From NCBI GenBank assembly GCA_003162245.1, contig PMMM01000165.1, forward strand, positions 1 through 35,028: a stretch of DNA of 35,028 bases, written 5' to 3'. Shown one piece after another: positions 7,432-15,311 of the stretch. A model generated the notes under the pieces. That model was not told the DNA's origin. It saw nothing but the letters and a program-made list of their open reading frames with translations, and did no database searches. Within the stretch, counting starts at the first letter, position 1, and each line of letters starts with the position of its first letter. The stretch comes from Phycisphaerales bacterium (GTDB lineage Bacteria; Planctomycetota; Phycisphaerae; UBA1845; Fen-1342). The translations under genes were made by a program, and so were the position numbers.

Positions 7432-8049
7432 TTATTTGCTGCGGGGGGTGTTCTTGACGGTCACGACCGGCACGAAGTCCGCGCCTTGCGGGCCTTTCAC
7501 GAGGATTTCCTGCGTGACCGCGCCGCCGTCCTGCAAGCGCAACGTCCAGCGGAAGGGGACCTTGTCGGTGCCCTGGGCGTAACGCTCGCCGTTGAAGGTG
7601 AAGGTCTTCGTCGCGGCGTCGTAGTCGCCGGTGGCGGAGACCGCGAACGTGGCGCCGGTTTCGATGGTCCACATCGTGTATTTGGCGGCGCGCGCGTCGT
7701 AGCCGTAGATCGTCAGGCGTTCGCCCTTCAGCTCCTCGTCGGGGGCGGAGCGGGCGGCGATCTGGACGAAGCGTCCGCCCATGAGCCACTCGCCGGTGGC
7801 CAGGACGTGGCTTTTGAGCGGTTCGCCGGGACCCATGCGGACCTCGACGGACTGGTCGAAGTCGCCGACGAGGGCGGCGAGGCGTTTGTGCTCGTCGGTG
7901 GGGGCGGAGGCTTTCTCGGCAAGGTCGGCGTAGTGCTTCTTCATTTCGGTTTGCGACGGGGGCTTGGTTTCCTGGGACTGCGCGAGCGTGACGATGACGC
8001 AGGCGGTGATCAAACCGGCGGCGACGAATCCGGTGAGTTTGCGGGGCAC
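7432..8049 (-). CDS. Secreted DUF1579 family protein
   Basis: A 205-residue protein with an N-terminal signal sequence (hydrophobic residues 8-23, likely cut after LAQS). The body matches the DUF1579 family: ALVGDFDQSVEVRMGPGEPL, then GEWLMGGRFVQ, GYDARAAKYTMWTIET and a C-terminal beta-strand series. The family is thought to form a lipocalin-like beta-barrel; its ligand is unknown. The start is GTG 8049, with a perfect AAGGAGG site seven bases upstream. It lies 140 bases upstream of the cytochrome fusion gene on the same strand, but nothing ties it to respiration. Confidence 0.82.
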   Translation of the reverse strand: MPRKLTGFVAAGLITACVIVTLAQSQETKPPSQTEMKKHYADLAEKASAPTDEHKRLAALVGDFDQSVEVRMGPGEPLKSHVLATGEWLMGGRFVQIAARSAPDEELKGERLTIYGYDARAAKYTMWTIETGATFAVSATGDYDAATKTFTFNGERYAQGTDKVPFRWTLRLQDGGAVTQEILVKGPQGADFVPVVTVKNTPRSK

Positions 8050-8152
8050 GGGTTGGCCTCCTTCGAGCGGTTGATGCGCGTACGGGGCGAAAACGAGTCC
8101 AGGGGTGATAGTGTACAGGCGGGGCGGCGGGGATGCGGACGAAAACCGCGTG

Positions 8153-8177
8153 GTGGGCAGTGCCCACCCTACGAGCT
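8153..8177. repeat. Dispersed palindromic repeat, copy 1
   Basis: The palindrome GTGGGCAGTGCCCAC is followed by CCTACGAGCT. A second copy with one change (A to G) is at 8930-8954. Both flank the TlpA-like gene. The element is not part of any gene and looks like a REP-type sequence. Confidence 0.75.
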
Positions 8178-8246
8178 ACCATACGCCCGACCGCTGGTAC
8201 AGCCACGGCGGCTTTCGGTTGGCCGTGGACCTTGAGATGGGATGGT

Positions 8247-8756
8247 TCACGGTTTCAAGAGACTCTCGATCTCGTGCTCGATCTTGCCTGGAGTGAAGAG
8301 GCTCCAACCGACCTGCGCGTATACGATTTGTCCGCCGCGATCGAGCAGGTACGTCTGGGGGATCGACCCGCCGCCGTAACTGCCCGCAAAGACCTCTCCG
8401 CCGCTGAGCAAGACGACGTAGGGGAGCTTCTGATTCTCGACGAACTTGGCGACCCGGTCTTTCGGGGCGTCCGCAACGTGGACCGTGACGACGCGCAGTC
8501 CGCGGGCAGCGTATTTTTCATGGAGGGCCTTCAGGTGTGAAGACTCCGCCCGACAGAACCCACACCCGACGGACCAAAAGCTGAGCAAGACGGGGTTGCC
8601 TTTGTACTGCGAGAGCGTGACGCTCGGCCCGGCGAGGCTGTCGAGCTTAAAGTCCGGGGCCGCCCGTCCGGTGCTGAGCCCGGTCGCGCAGCCGACTGCG
8701 GTGAGACAAGAAGCGGCCGTGCACAATAACAGCGAATGACGAAATGTCGTTTTCAT
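8247..8756 (-). CDS. TlpA/ResA-like thiol-disulfide lipoprotein
   Basis: A 169-residue exported thioredoxin-fold protein. I start it at ATG 8756, which places a signal peptide first (MKTTFRHSLLLCTAASCLTA) with a likely lipoprotein cysteine in AVGC. The AhpC/TSA-like domain has APDFKLDSLAG at its start. The active site is WSVGCGFCRAES with a CGFC pair, and the cis-proline is in SIPQTYLLD. Such proteins reduce or exchange disulfides outside the cytoplasmic membrane, often for cytochrome c maturation. That would fit the multiheme cytochrome gene 1 kb downstream, but the two are separate units. It is flanked by two copies of a dispersed palindrome. Confidence 0.88.
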   Translation of the reverse strand: MKTTFRHSLLLCTAASCLTAVGCATGLSTGRAAPDFKLDSLAGPSVTLSQYKGNPVLLSFWSVGCGFCRAESSHLKALHEKYAARGLRVVTVHVADAPKDRVAKFVENQKLPYVVLLSGGEVFAGSYGGGSIPQTYLLDRGGQIVYAQVGWSLFTPGKIEHEIESLLKP

Positions 8757-8929
8757 GTGCCGAAGTCCATGAACCGGGATTTGCGATGTCAACCTCGGCC
8801 GACGAACGTCGTCGGCCATTTTGCACAGGACGCCGGCGCTGGGCGCCTGGGCAAGCGACGTTTCCGAGGTAATCTGGCCCTTAACCGCCGGCATTAGATG
8901 AGTTCGCGGCGCTGGCGTCAAGCCGGATA

Positions 8930-8954
8930 GTGGGCGGTGCCCACCCTACGAGCT
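8930..8954. repeat. Dispersed palindromic repeat, copy 2
   Basis: GTGGGCGGTGCCCAC followed by CCTACGAGCT, nearly identical to the copy at 8153-8177 and in the same orientation. Confidence 0.75.
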
Positions 8955-8970
8955 GTGCGCTCGGCGCCTC

Positions 8971-9007
8971 GACCCTCCCCCAACCCCTCACTGGGAGGGA
9001 GAGGGGG
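8971..9007. repeat. C-rich/G-rich palindromic repeat, intergenic copy
   Basis: GACCCTCCCCC, a short centre, then GGGAGGGAGAGGGGG form an imperfect palindrome directly downstream of the citrate lyase alpha gene. A related copy is inside that gene at 10537-10578. Confidence 0.7.
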
Positions 9008-9026
9008 CAATCACCGGCGCCCACAG

Positions 9027-10763
9027 CTACTCGGCGCCGCCGGGGGTGGCGGGGCCGGGGATTTCGACGGCGCGGACGGAGTCGATGAGGGTGCCGTCGA
9101 CCCATTTGATGGCGGCGACAACTTTTTCACCGAAGTGGGGCGGGGCGGGGGGGCCGCCGCACATCTGGTCCACCTCTTTTTTGATTTCGCGGATGGGGCG
9201 GATGGGGAGCTTGGAGCCGTTGTCCTTGAGGACCTGCATGAGGTCCTCGCGCCTCGGATTGATCGCGATGCCGCGCTCGGTGACGACCACGTCGATCAGC
9301 TCGCCGGGGCCGCAGAGGGTCGTGACCTTGTCCACGATGACGGGGATGCGGTCGCGGACGGACGGGATCGGGAGGATCACGCAGGGGCTCGCGAGGCAGT
9401 TTTGCCAGCCGCCGATGCCGTGCAGCAGCCGGCCGTCGGAGTGCGTGACGACGTTGGCGTTGAAGTCCACGTCGACCTCGGTCGCGCCGAGGACGGCGGC
9501 GTCGACGAAGGTGGCGAAGTGGCCCTTGCCGTGCCAGTTGTAGCTGGTGAACGGGCTGGTCATGACGTGGTGCGGGTTATCACGCATGGACGTGACGCCG
9601 TGGAGGTCGAAAGTCTGGCCGTCGAGGATGTAGTCGGTGAGGCCGTCGTTGAGCATCTCGACGAGGTATTTGGTGCTGCCGCCACGGATGAAGCGGGCCT
9701 TGATGCCCTTGGCCCGCATGTAGTCGCGGAGGTAGATGGCGAAGCCGAGGGCGGTGCCGCCGGCGCCGGCCTGGAAAGAGAAGCCGTCGCGCATGATGCC
9801 GGCGTCGCGGACGAACTGGGCGGCCATTTCGGCGATCATGAGGCGGTCGGGGCTTTTGGTCAGCTCGGTGGTGCCGGAGACGATTTTACTGGGGTCGCCG
9901 ATGACGTCGAGGACGACGACCTGATCGACGTTGTTGCCCTGGATTTGCCAGGGGACGCAGGGGAAGGGGACGAGGTTGTCTGTCACCAGGATCGTGTGGT
10001 CGGCGTAGAGCGAATCGACGAGGCCGAAGCCGAGGCCGCCGCAGGCGGACGGGCCGTTCACGCCGTTGGCGTTGCCGAAGGGGTCGCAGGTGGGGGCGGC
10101 GAGGACGGCGATGTCGATGTGGATTTCGTTGTCCTGGACAGCCTGCCAGCGGCCGCCGTGGGAGCGGAGGACGCCGAGGCCGCGCATTTTGCCGGTGGAA
10201 CAGTAGTCGCCGATGGGGCCGTTCATGGAGCCTTCGACGTGGTGGATGACGCCGGACTCGATGAGCGGGATGAGCGGGGCGTGGCAGGGGAAGCAGGCGG
10301 AAGGGAACCAGATGAGGTCTTTGACGCCGAGCTCGGCGGCGGCCTGGAAGAGCGAAACGCCGATCTTGTCGCCGTTGCGGAAGTGGTGGTGCGAGCTGAT
10401 GCGCATGCCGTCGCGGAGGCCGGCCTTTTTGAGGGCGGTTTTGAGGGCCTCGACGGGGGTGGAGCAGGCGGCGGCGCGGGCGGGGAGGAGTGCGCTCGGT
10501 GCGAGGGCGGGCGCGGTGGTGGCGCCGTGCGTGGTTGACCCTCCCCCGGCCCCTCCCTGAGAGGGAGGGGGGTTGGGCATGAACGCCACGACTTTGTTGC
10601 CGTCGCGGGGGTAGTCGTTCGAGGAGCGGACCGGCGGCGCGGCCTTGCGGCCGGTGGGCGTGTACTTGCCGACGCCGGCGAAGGGGACCTGCGGTTGGCC
10701 GTTGACGATGGTCGGGACCAGGCGGCCGGCGGCATTTTTGACGAGCTCAGCGTTCTTCGACAT
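9027..10763 (-). CDS. citF: Citrate lyase alpha subunit homologue (citrate CoA-transferase)
   Basis: A 578-residue homologue of CitF. In citrate lyase this subunit transfers the acyl carrier thioester from acetate to citrate. Family blocks are clear: GLRDGMRISSHHHFRNGD, CFPCHAPLIPLIESGV, RSHGGRWQAVQ, DPFGNANGVNG, DGFSFQAGAGGTALGF, NVVTHSDGRLLHGIGG and VVVTERGIAINPRREDL. The start is ATG 10763 with GAGG nine bases upstream; the GTG at 10778 would overlap that site. The chain is longer than the usual 500-520 residues because of a Pro/Gly/Ala-rich insert near residues 62-102, part of which is encoded by a palindromic repeat. No citE, citD or carrier-loading genes are within the window, so it may work in a different CoA-transfer reaction. 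Confidence 0.88.
   Translation of the reverse strand: MSKNAELVKNAAGRLVPTIVNGQPQVPFAGVGKYTPTGRKAAPPVRSSNDYPRDGNKVVAFMPNPPPSQGGAGGGSTTHGATTAPALAPSALLPARAAACSTPVEALKTALKKAGLRDGMRISSHHHFRNGDKIGVSLFQAAAELGVKDLIWFPSACFPCHAPLIPLIESGVIHHVEGSMNGPIGDYCSTGKMRGLGVLRSHGGRWQAVQDNEIHIDIAVLAAPTCDPFGNANGVNGPSACGGLGFGLVDSLYADHTILVTDNLVPFPCVPWQIQGNNVDQVVVLDVIGDPSKIVSGTTELTKSPDRLMIAEMAAQFVRDAGIMRDGFSFQAGAGGTALGFAIYLRDYMRAKGIKARFIRGGSTKYLVEMLNDGLTDYILDGQTFDLHGVTSMRDNPHHVMTSPFTSYNWHGKGHFATFVDAAVLGATEVDVDFNANVVTHSDGRLLHGIGGWQNCLASPCVILPIPSVRDRIPVIVDKVTTLCGPGELIDVVVTERGIAINPRREDLMQVLKDNGSKLPIRPIREIKKEVDQMCGGPPAPPHFGEKVVAAIKWVDGTLIDSVRAVEIPGPATPGGAE
10537..10578. repeat. Palindromic repeat inserted in frame within citF
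   Basis: The block GACCCTCCCCC...GAGGGAGGGGGG is a close relative of the intergenic element at 8971-9007. On the coding strand it reads as NPPPSQGGAGGGS without disturbing the frame. It sits between the variable N-terminal leader and the conserved CoA-transferase core. Confidence 0.75.
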
Positions 10764-10878
10764 CGACGAGTTCCTCACGACCTGTCAGTCGTCAGCCCTC
10801 AGCTTTCAGCCAAGCTGGCCGGCTGCGTTGGCAATAATAAGCGACAGAGGACCGCGCAGGCAGTGCGCCGGACCGACC
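10764..10878. other. Intergenic spacer with a CAGTCGTCAGCCCTCAG-type repeat
   Basis: Bases 10783-10812 carry TCAGTCGTCAGCCCTCAGCT, a short direct-repeat motif related in style to 418-448. No gene is visible. The citF ribosome binding site is at the left edge. Confidence 0.4.
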
Positions 10879-11385
10879 CTACTGGTCAGGGGGCGAGAGT
10901 TTGTAGGAGCACCTGCAGGACTCGCAGAATGCTCGGACGCGCGGTTCGGGGATATCTGCGGCGAGGTGGAGCGGGTCGTGGCCGAACGCGTCGTGCCATT
11001 GCAGAATCACGCGGGAATCGACGTAGGCATGGAAGTGGACGCAGATTTCGCAGGCGTGGCGAGCCGCGAAGAGCGCGGCCAGCTCCGCGAGATTCTCGCG
11101 CGTGGCGGCGATGTGGAAGAGGAGCTGTCGGGGCCAGGCTGTCCCGCGCGCGATTCTCAACTTCGGCTGAACCGCCCGTGCTTCCAGGATCTTGTTCACG
11201 GCTGCTGAGCTGCTGCCTTCGAGGAACAGGATTGAACCGGCGGGCAGCAGGTCGTGGAGCTTCGCCACGAAGAGGGCGTGATCTTGCGGCGCCGTCATGC
11301 ACCAGCACGGTCCAGGTGCGAGCGTAGCTCCGTCCCGCTCCTCACGCGGGACGATACCCAGCAGTGTGGTCAGCCATCCCCACAT
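10879..11385 (-). CDS. Hypothetical protein downstream of a DUF433 gene
   Basis: A 168-residue protein that I do not recognise. It starts MWGWLTTLLGIVPREERDG, with an AGGAC site upstream of the ATG. The middle is alanine- and leucine-rich with LPAGSILFLEGSSSAAVNKI and RQLLFHIAATRENLAELAAL; a histidine-rich patch follows (CVHFHAYVDSRVILQWHD). It ends in a CESCRC cluster that could bind a metal. There is no signal peptide. It lies 42 bases downstream of a DUF433 antitoxin-like gene, the position normally held by a DUF5615 PIN-like toxin, which it does not resemble. A toxin role is possible but rests on position only. Confidence 0.65.
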   Translation of the reverse strand: MWGWLTTLLGIVPREERDGATLAPGPCWCMTAPQDHALFVAKLHDLLPAGSILFLEGSSSAAVNKILEARAVQPKLRIARGTAWPRQLLFHIAATRENLAELAALFAARHACEICVHFHAYVDSRVILQWHDAFGHDPLHLAADIPEPRVRAFCESCRCSYKLSPPDQ

Positions 11386-11427
11386 GGATTCGTCCTACGC
11401 GGCCAGAATCCGACGTACAGCGCCATC

Positions 11428-11652
11428 TCACGCCACCAGCGTGTTGTGTGCCGCCTCGGCCGCGTAGTACCGCGCGGCGTGAACGTCTTTGCGCGTGAGT
11501 TGGGGGAACTGCTGCAGCAACGCGTCTGTGTTCATGTCGGCCAGGCTGGCGACGATCACGGCGACCGCGATCCGCGTGCCGCGGATGCACGGCTCGCCGT
11601 GATGAAGGTGCGGATCGCACACGATACGCTCGCGCCACGTGTCAGTGGGCAT
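11428..11652 (-). CDS. DUF433 antitoxin-like protein, second copy
   Basis: A 74-residue DUF433 protein: RIVCDPHLHHGEPCIRGTRI at the start, then a helical VASLADMNTDALLQQFPQLTRKDVHAARYYAAEAA. It is shorter and diverged from the copy at 3018-3254. I chose ATG 11652, with GGAG six bases upstream and a plausible promoter at 11684-11712. No DUF5615 gene follows; the next gene is the unrelated 168-residue protein. It may be an orphan antitoxin, a regulator, or part of a pair with a new partner. Confidence 0.85.
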   Translation of the reverse strand: MPTDTWRERIVCDPHLHHGEPCIRGTRIAVAVIVASLADMNTDALLQQFPQLTRKDVHAARYYAAEAAHNTLVA

Positions 11653-11683
11653 GGCAGGCTCCGCTGGCTTCTTTGCACGTCTG

Positions 11684-11712
11684 ATGCTACCGGACAACCG
11701 CACCGGCCTCAA
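11684..11712 (-). promoter_or_regulatory. Probable sigma70-type promoter of the second DUF433 gene
   Basis: On the minus strand TTGAGG (11707-11712) is followed after 17 bases by TAGCAT (11684-11689). The spacing is ideal and each hexamer matches four of six consensus positions. The start codon follows about 31 bases later. Confidence 0.45.
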
Positions 11713-11805
11713 CAGACGCGTGAGGAGGCGGCCGCATTCGGCGATGTTGTGCGGCCGGCGCGGCGCGATATCATGCCCGCTCCTTTCCACCCACGGAGCG
11801 CGTGC

Positions 11806-13389
11806 ATGACGCATTTTTCGTGGCCCATCGACGGCACCATCGTCGGCCTCTACCTGCTGGCCACGATGATCGCCGGCATCATGGTCCGCAAGTACGTCGG
11901 CAAGGTCGAGCACTTCCTCGTCGCCGGTCGCGAGATGAACATCTATCTCGGCATCGCCTCGCTGGCGGCGACCGAGTTCGGCATCGTCACCTGCATGTAC
12001 ACGGCCCAGAACGCGTACAAGTACGGCTTTGCCGGCGCGATTCCGGGTCTGACGAACGTCGTCGCCATGTTCCTCGTCGGCTACACCGGCTTCGGCGTCA
12101 AGCCGCTCCGCGACGCCGGCGTCATGACCATCCCCGAGCTCTACGAAAGGCGCTACGGCAAGTTCGTCCGCTGGCTGTCCGGCGTCGTGATCGTCCTCGG
12201 CGGCCTGCTCAACATGGGCGTGTTCCTGCGGATGGGCGGGCAGTTTCTGGTCGTCTGCTGCGGCCTGAACCTGAAGTATCTTGAAGTGACGATGACCGTC
12301 CTGCTTATCGCCGTCGCGTTCTACACGATCCTGGGCGGCATGCTCTCCGTGCTCGTGACCGACTATTTGCAATTCGTCGTCATGAGCGTCGGCCTGATCG
12401 CCGTGACCGTCCTGGTGCTCGTGAAGACGGGCTGGACGAACGCCGTGTTCACGGTGGACACCCACTACGGAGCCGGCGGCTTCAACCCCTTTGTGAACCC
12501 CGATCTCGGCTGGCAATTCGTGCTGTCCAATACGTTCACCAGCCTCGCGGCCGTACTCACGTGGCAGCCCGTTATCGCCCGCGTGCTGGCCGCCAAGGAC
12601 TCCGCGACCGGCCGCAAGATCTACACGCGCACATCGTTCTTCTTCATCGCCCGCTGGATGCTCCCCGGCCTGTGGGCCATCGGGGCCCTGGCCGCCGCCA
12701 CCGTCACGCCCGAGAAGCTGGCGGAGATCGCCCGCAGCATGGGCGAGAAGGACGGCACCATCTTCGCCATGCCCTACTTCCTCGGCCTGATCCTGCCCAG
12801 CGGCCTCATGGGCATCCTCGTGGCGGCGATGCTCGCGGCGGACATGTCCACCGACTCGTCCTACATGCTGACCTGGGGCAGCGTGATCTACAACGACGTC
12901 CTCGGGCCGTTCCGCCGCCGTCGGCTCTCCGAGCGGGCCGGCATTCTCTGGAACCGTTTCATCGTCGCCGGAATCGGCCTGTTTCTGCTGTTCTGGGGCC
13001 TATGGTACAAGCTGGAGGGCGACCTCTGGGCTTACCTCCAGCTTACCGGCACCATCTACCTGGCCGCCATGTCGATCCTGCTCATCGCGTGCTGCTACTG
13101 GCGCGGCGCGAACAATTGGGGTGCCATCGCCGCCATCATCGTCGGCGCCGCCCTGCCGGTCCTGGGTCTGGCCCTCGACAAGCTCGTCCCGCTGCCGGTC
13201 CTGGATGCCGCGGGGCAGGCGGTCTTCAAGGACGGCATCGCCCAGACCATCGGCTGGAAAGCCAAGTACATCGGCGATGCCTGGCTGAACATCGGCACCT
13301 ACGCGGCCACGGCGGCGGCGATGGTGATTGGCTCGCTGCTCAAGTCCGCGCTCGGGCGACACGATGCCGCCCATCGGGCTCTGGCGTAG
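11806..13389 (+). CDS. Sodium:solute symporter family transporter
   Basis: A 527-residue membrane protein of the SSS family, which couples sodium entry to solute uptake. About thirteen hydrophobic helices are visible. Family landmarks include LVAGREMNIYLGIASLAATEFG near residue 40, GVMTIPELYERRYGK near 105, FYTILGGMLSVLVTDYLQFVVM near 177, and LVAAMLAADMSTDSSYMLTWGS near 345. The start is ATG 11806, with GGAG seven bases upstream; the ATG at 11773 lacks such a site. A tiny membrane protein gene follows directly and may be a partner subunit. The solute cannot be told from the sequence. Confidence 0.9.
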   Translation: MTHFSWPIDGTIVGLYLLATMIAGIMVRKYVGKVEHFLVAGREMNIYLGIASLAATEFGIVTCMYTAQNAYKYGFAGAIPGLTNVVAMFLVGYTGFGVKPLRDAGVMTIPELYERRYGKFVRWLSGVVIVLGGLLNMGVFLRMGGQFLVVCCGLNLKYLEVTMTVLLIAVAFYTILGGMLSVLVTDYLQFVVMSVGLIAVTVLVLVKTGWTNAVFTVDTHYGAGGFNPFVNPDLGWQFVLSNTFTSLAAVLTWQPVIARVLAAKDSATGRKIYTRTSFFFIARWMLPGLWAIGALAAATVTPEKLAEIARSMGEKDGTIFAMPYFLGLILPSGLMGILVAAMLAADMSTDSSYMLTWGSVIYNDVLGPFRRRRLSERAGILWNRFIVAGIGLFLLFWGLWYKLEGDLWAYLQLTGTIYLAAMSILLIACCYWRGANNWGAIAAIIVGAALPVLGLALDKLVPLPVLDAAGQAVFKDGIAQTIGWKAKYIGDAWLNIGTYAATAAAMVIGSLLKSALGRHDAAHRALA

Positions 13390-13403
13390 GCGGAGGCATG
13401 ACC

Positions 13404-13571
13404 ATGTGCATGGCGGAAATCAACATCGGCGAGCACTGGTTCTGGTGGGTGCTGCTGGTCGCGTGCCTGGTCTGGTACTCCACCGTCACGGTCTACGTCG
13501 CCATCCGCGGCGCGCTCGATATCAAGCACATGCTCGCACGCCTCGCGGCAATGCAGGAGCAGGAACGGTGA
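13404..13571 (+). CDS. Small single-helix membrane protein next to the symporter
   Basis: A 55-residue protein with one hydrophobic segment (HWFWWVLLVACLVWYSTVTVYVAI) followed by a charged tail, DIKHMLARLAAMQEQER. Three in-frame ATG codons are clustered at 13398, 13404 and 13410; the GGAGG at 13392-13396 is seven bases before 13404, which I prefer. The gene begins 14 bases after the symporter stop and is surely co-transcribed. Small helper proteins are known beside some SSS-family transporters. The accessory role here is inferred from position and topology. Confidence 0.75.
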   Translation: MCMAEINIGEHWFWWVLLVACLVWYSTVTVYVAIRGALDIKHMLARLAAMQEQER

Positions 13572-13593
13572 CCGCGTGCGGAAACGCGGGCCG

Positions 13594-14691
13594 CTACTTC
13601 GCGGGGGTGCGCACCGCGTCGGGGAGCGGCTGGGCGGCTTCGGGAACCGCAGTGCAATAGTCCTCACCCAGCGACGCGGCCACCGTGGCGGCGACTTGCG
13701 CCAGAATCAGCGGCTCCGTGTCGCTGCGCTCGCCCAGGTTCGGCGTGTCCGGCCCCATGACAGCCACCCAGACGTTCTCGGCCCCCGCGAACTTCTTGCC
13801 GTGGCTCTTCCACTCCGGGCCGGTGCCGCGGCCATGGTCGCAATCGACGATGAGCGTGGTCTTGTCTTTGTATTCCGGCAACGACTGCAGCAGCTCCCAG
13901 AGCGTCTTGATGAACCGGTCGGCCCGCGCCGCCGCGTTGAGGTACTCGTCGTACCGCCCCTCGTGCGCGCACTCGTCGGTCTCGCCGCTGGCAAAGAACA
14001 GCGCCCGCGGCTTGTGCGCCTTGACATACTCCAGGCACGCGTAGAACGTCGGAGCATCGTACCGCGGCGGGACGTCACGCTTGATGCGGTTCAGCAGCTC
14101 CTGCGCCGGGCTCGGCGGGTCGTCCTGCACCGGTTCGTTCCCCGCGTCGATGAACAGTCCGCTCCGCTCGCGGTTGAAAATGAACGGCAGCGCGTTCCAA
14201 CTGCCGAACGCCGCCACGCGCCCCTTGTACTCCGGCTTCTGGCTCAGCCACTCGAAGACGCTGACGCTCGGGTTCGGCTTGTGCTCGTTGCTGGCGATGC
14301 GCGGGTCGGCGAAGCCGACGGTCATCTCGCTGTAGCCGGGATAGGAGATGCGGTACTCGTTCGAGACGTGCACCATGCTGCCCTTGTTCTGGTCGCCGTA
14401 GACGACGCCGTCGTGGGCGATCGTGCTCCAGAAAAACGGCATCAGGGCCGAGCGGCGTTGCTCCGGCGTGTCGCGCCAGTACTTCTTCTTGAGCGCATCG
14501 ACGTTCTCGACGCCATTGTCTTTGGTCATCAGCGTCTCATCGGCGCCGGTGAAGACCTCCTGCCAGCGCAGGCCGTCCACCAGGAACAGCACGACGTTCT
14601 GCGAACGGGTCGCGCGCGGCTCGGCGGCCTGCGCCGCGAGGATCGTGGTCAGCACACATGCGAGGGCGCACAAGCGCAGAGTGAGCTTCAT
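13594..14691 (-). CDS. Secreted alkaline phosphatase superfamily protein
   Basis: A 365-residue protein with a signal peptide (MKLTLRLCALACVLTTILAA, cut near AQAA). The fold is that of the alkaline phosphatase/sulfatase/phosphodiesterase group: NVVLFLVDGLRWQEVFTGAD holds the first metal-binding Asp and a Thr that could be the nucleophile. Further metal-site residues lie in SGETDECAHEGRYDEY, VDCDHGRGTG and the KSHGKKF histidine. The start is ATG 14691, with AAAGGA eight bases upstream. The substrate is not predictable; phosphate monoesters or diesters, or sulfate esters, are options. It converges with the symporter pair and is unlikely to be co-regulated with it. Confidence 0.82.
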   Translation of the reverse strand: MKLTLRLCALACVLTTILAAQAAEPRATRSQNVVLFLVDGLRWQEVFTGADETLMTKDNGVENVDALKKKYWRDTPEQRRSALMPFFWSTIAHDGVVYGDQNKGSMVHVSNEYRISYPGYSEMTVGFADPRIASNEHKPNPSVSVFEWLSQKPEYKGRVAAFGSWNALPFIFNRERSGLFIDAGNEPVQDDPPSPAQELLNRIKRDVPPRYDAPTFYACLEYVKAHKPRALFFASGETDECAHEGRYDEYLNAAARADRFIKTLWELLQSLPEYKDKTTLIVDCDHGRGTGPEWKSHGKKFAGAENVWVAVMGPDTPNLGERSDTEPLILAQVAATVAASLGEDYCTAVPEAAQPLPDAVRTPAK

Positions 14692-14766
14692 TGGCAATGT
14701 CCTTTGGATAGAGGGGCCGGCGGCGGCTTCGTCCTTCGCCGGTTGACGTTGCGCGGCCCGGTTGGG

Positions 14767-15252
14767 CTATTTCACCAGGTGTGCGACGTACGCCTCGAGC
14801 TGGACGAGACTGCTCCCGACCATTTTGGCGATCTGGGCCAGGTGCAACTGCGACTCGACCTCCTCCACCTGCTCGTCGACGAACCAGTTGAGGAAGCTGC
14901 GCGTGGCGTAGTCCTTTTCCTTGTCGGCCAGCGCGACCAGGTCGTTGATCTGCGCAGTTACCTTGCGCTCGTGGGCCAGGGCCGTCTCGATCGCGGCCAG
15001 CACGGACGTGTACTTGGCCGGCGGCTCGGGAATGGCCAGCAGGCGCACCTTGCCCTCGACCGACGGGATGTAGTCGAGGATCTTCAGGGCGTGGGCGCGC
15101 TCCTCCTCGGTCTGCTTGCGGTACAGCTTCGCCAGCATCTTCAAGCCCATGTCCTCGAACAGGCAGGCCATCGCCAGGTAGACCTGCGACGAGTACAGCT
15201 CGCTGGTGATCTGCTCGTTCAACTTCGTGTTCATCGCTTTGGACAGTGGCAT
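14767..15252 (-). CDS. ftn: Ferritin
   Basis: A 161-residue non-heme bacterial ferritin, close to the usual length. The four-helix bundle and ferroxidase residues are visible: E18 in ITSELYSSQVYLAMACLFED, the EEERAH group at about 49-54, E89 and E96 in the third helix, and the FVDEQVEE segment near residue 127. It stores iron as ferric mineral in the cytoplasm after oxidising Fe(II). I start it at ATG 15252, preceded by AAAGGT. It is on the same strand as the phosphatase gene, 75 bases upstream of it, but a joint role is not evident. Confidence 0.93.
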   Translation of the reverse strand: MPLSKAMNTKLNEQITSELYSSQVYLAMACLFEDMGLKMLAKLYRKQTEEERAHALKILDYIPSVEGKVRLLAIPEPPAKYTSVLAAIETALAHERKVTAQINDLVALADKEKDYATRSFLNWFVDEQVEEVESQLHLAQIAKMVGSSLVQLEAYVAHLVK

Positions 15253-15311
15253 GTGCGCTACCTTTCGCTTTGACTGGTGACTGGTGCGTCGGCCGACCCG
15301 CAGTTGGTCCA

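Noticed and set aside
8937-10538. Plus-strand open frame of 533 codons
   Set aside because: Antisense to citF; Asp/Gly/Val-rich, no motif.
11653-12516. Extension of the second DUF433 frame far upstream
   Set aside because: The extension is antisense to the symporter and lacks protein features; the DUF433 part has its own ATG, ribosome site and promoter at 11652.
13404-13571. Possibility that the small membrane protein is the C-terminus of a longer frame beginning at 12561
   Set aside because: The upstream part of that frame is out of phase with the symporter gene and has an Arg/His-rich shadow composition; a ribosome site and ATG cluster exist at 13392-13412.
13576-15273. Plus-strand open frame of 565 codons
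   Set aside because: Covers the phosphatase-superfamily and ferritin genes on the opposite strand; no protein-like features.
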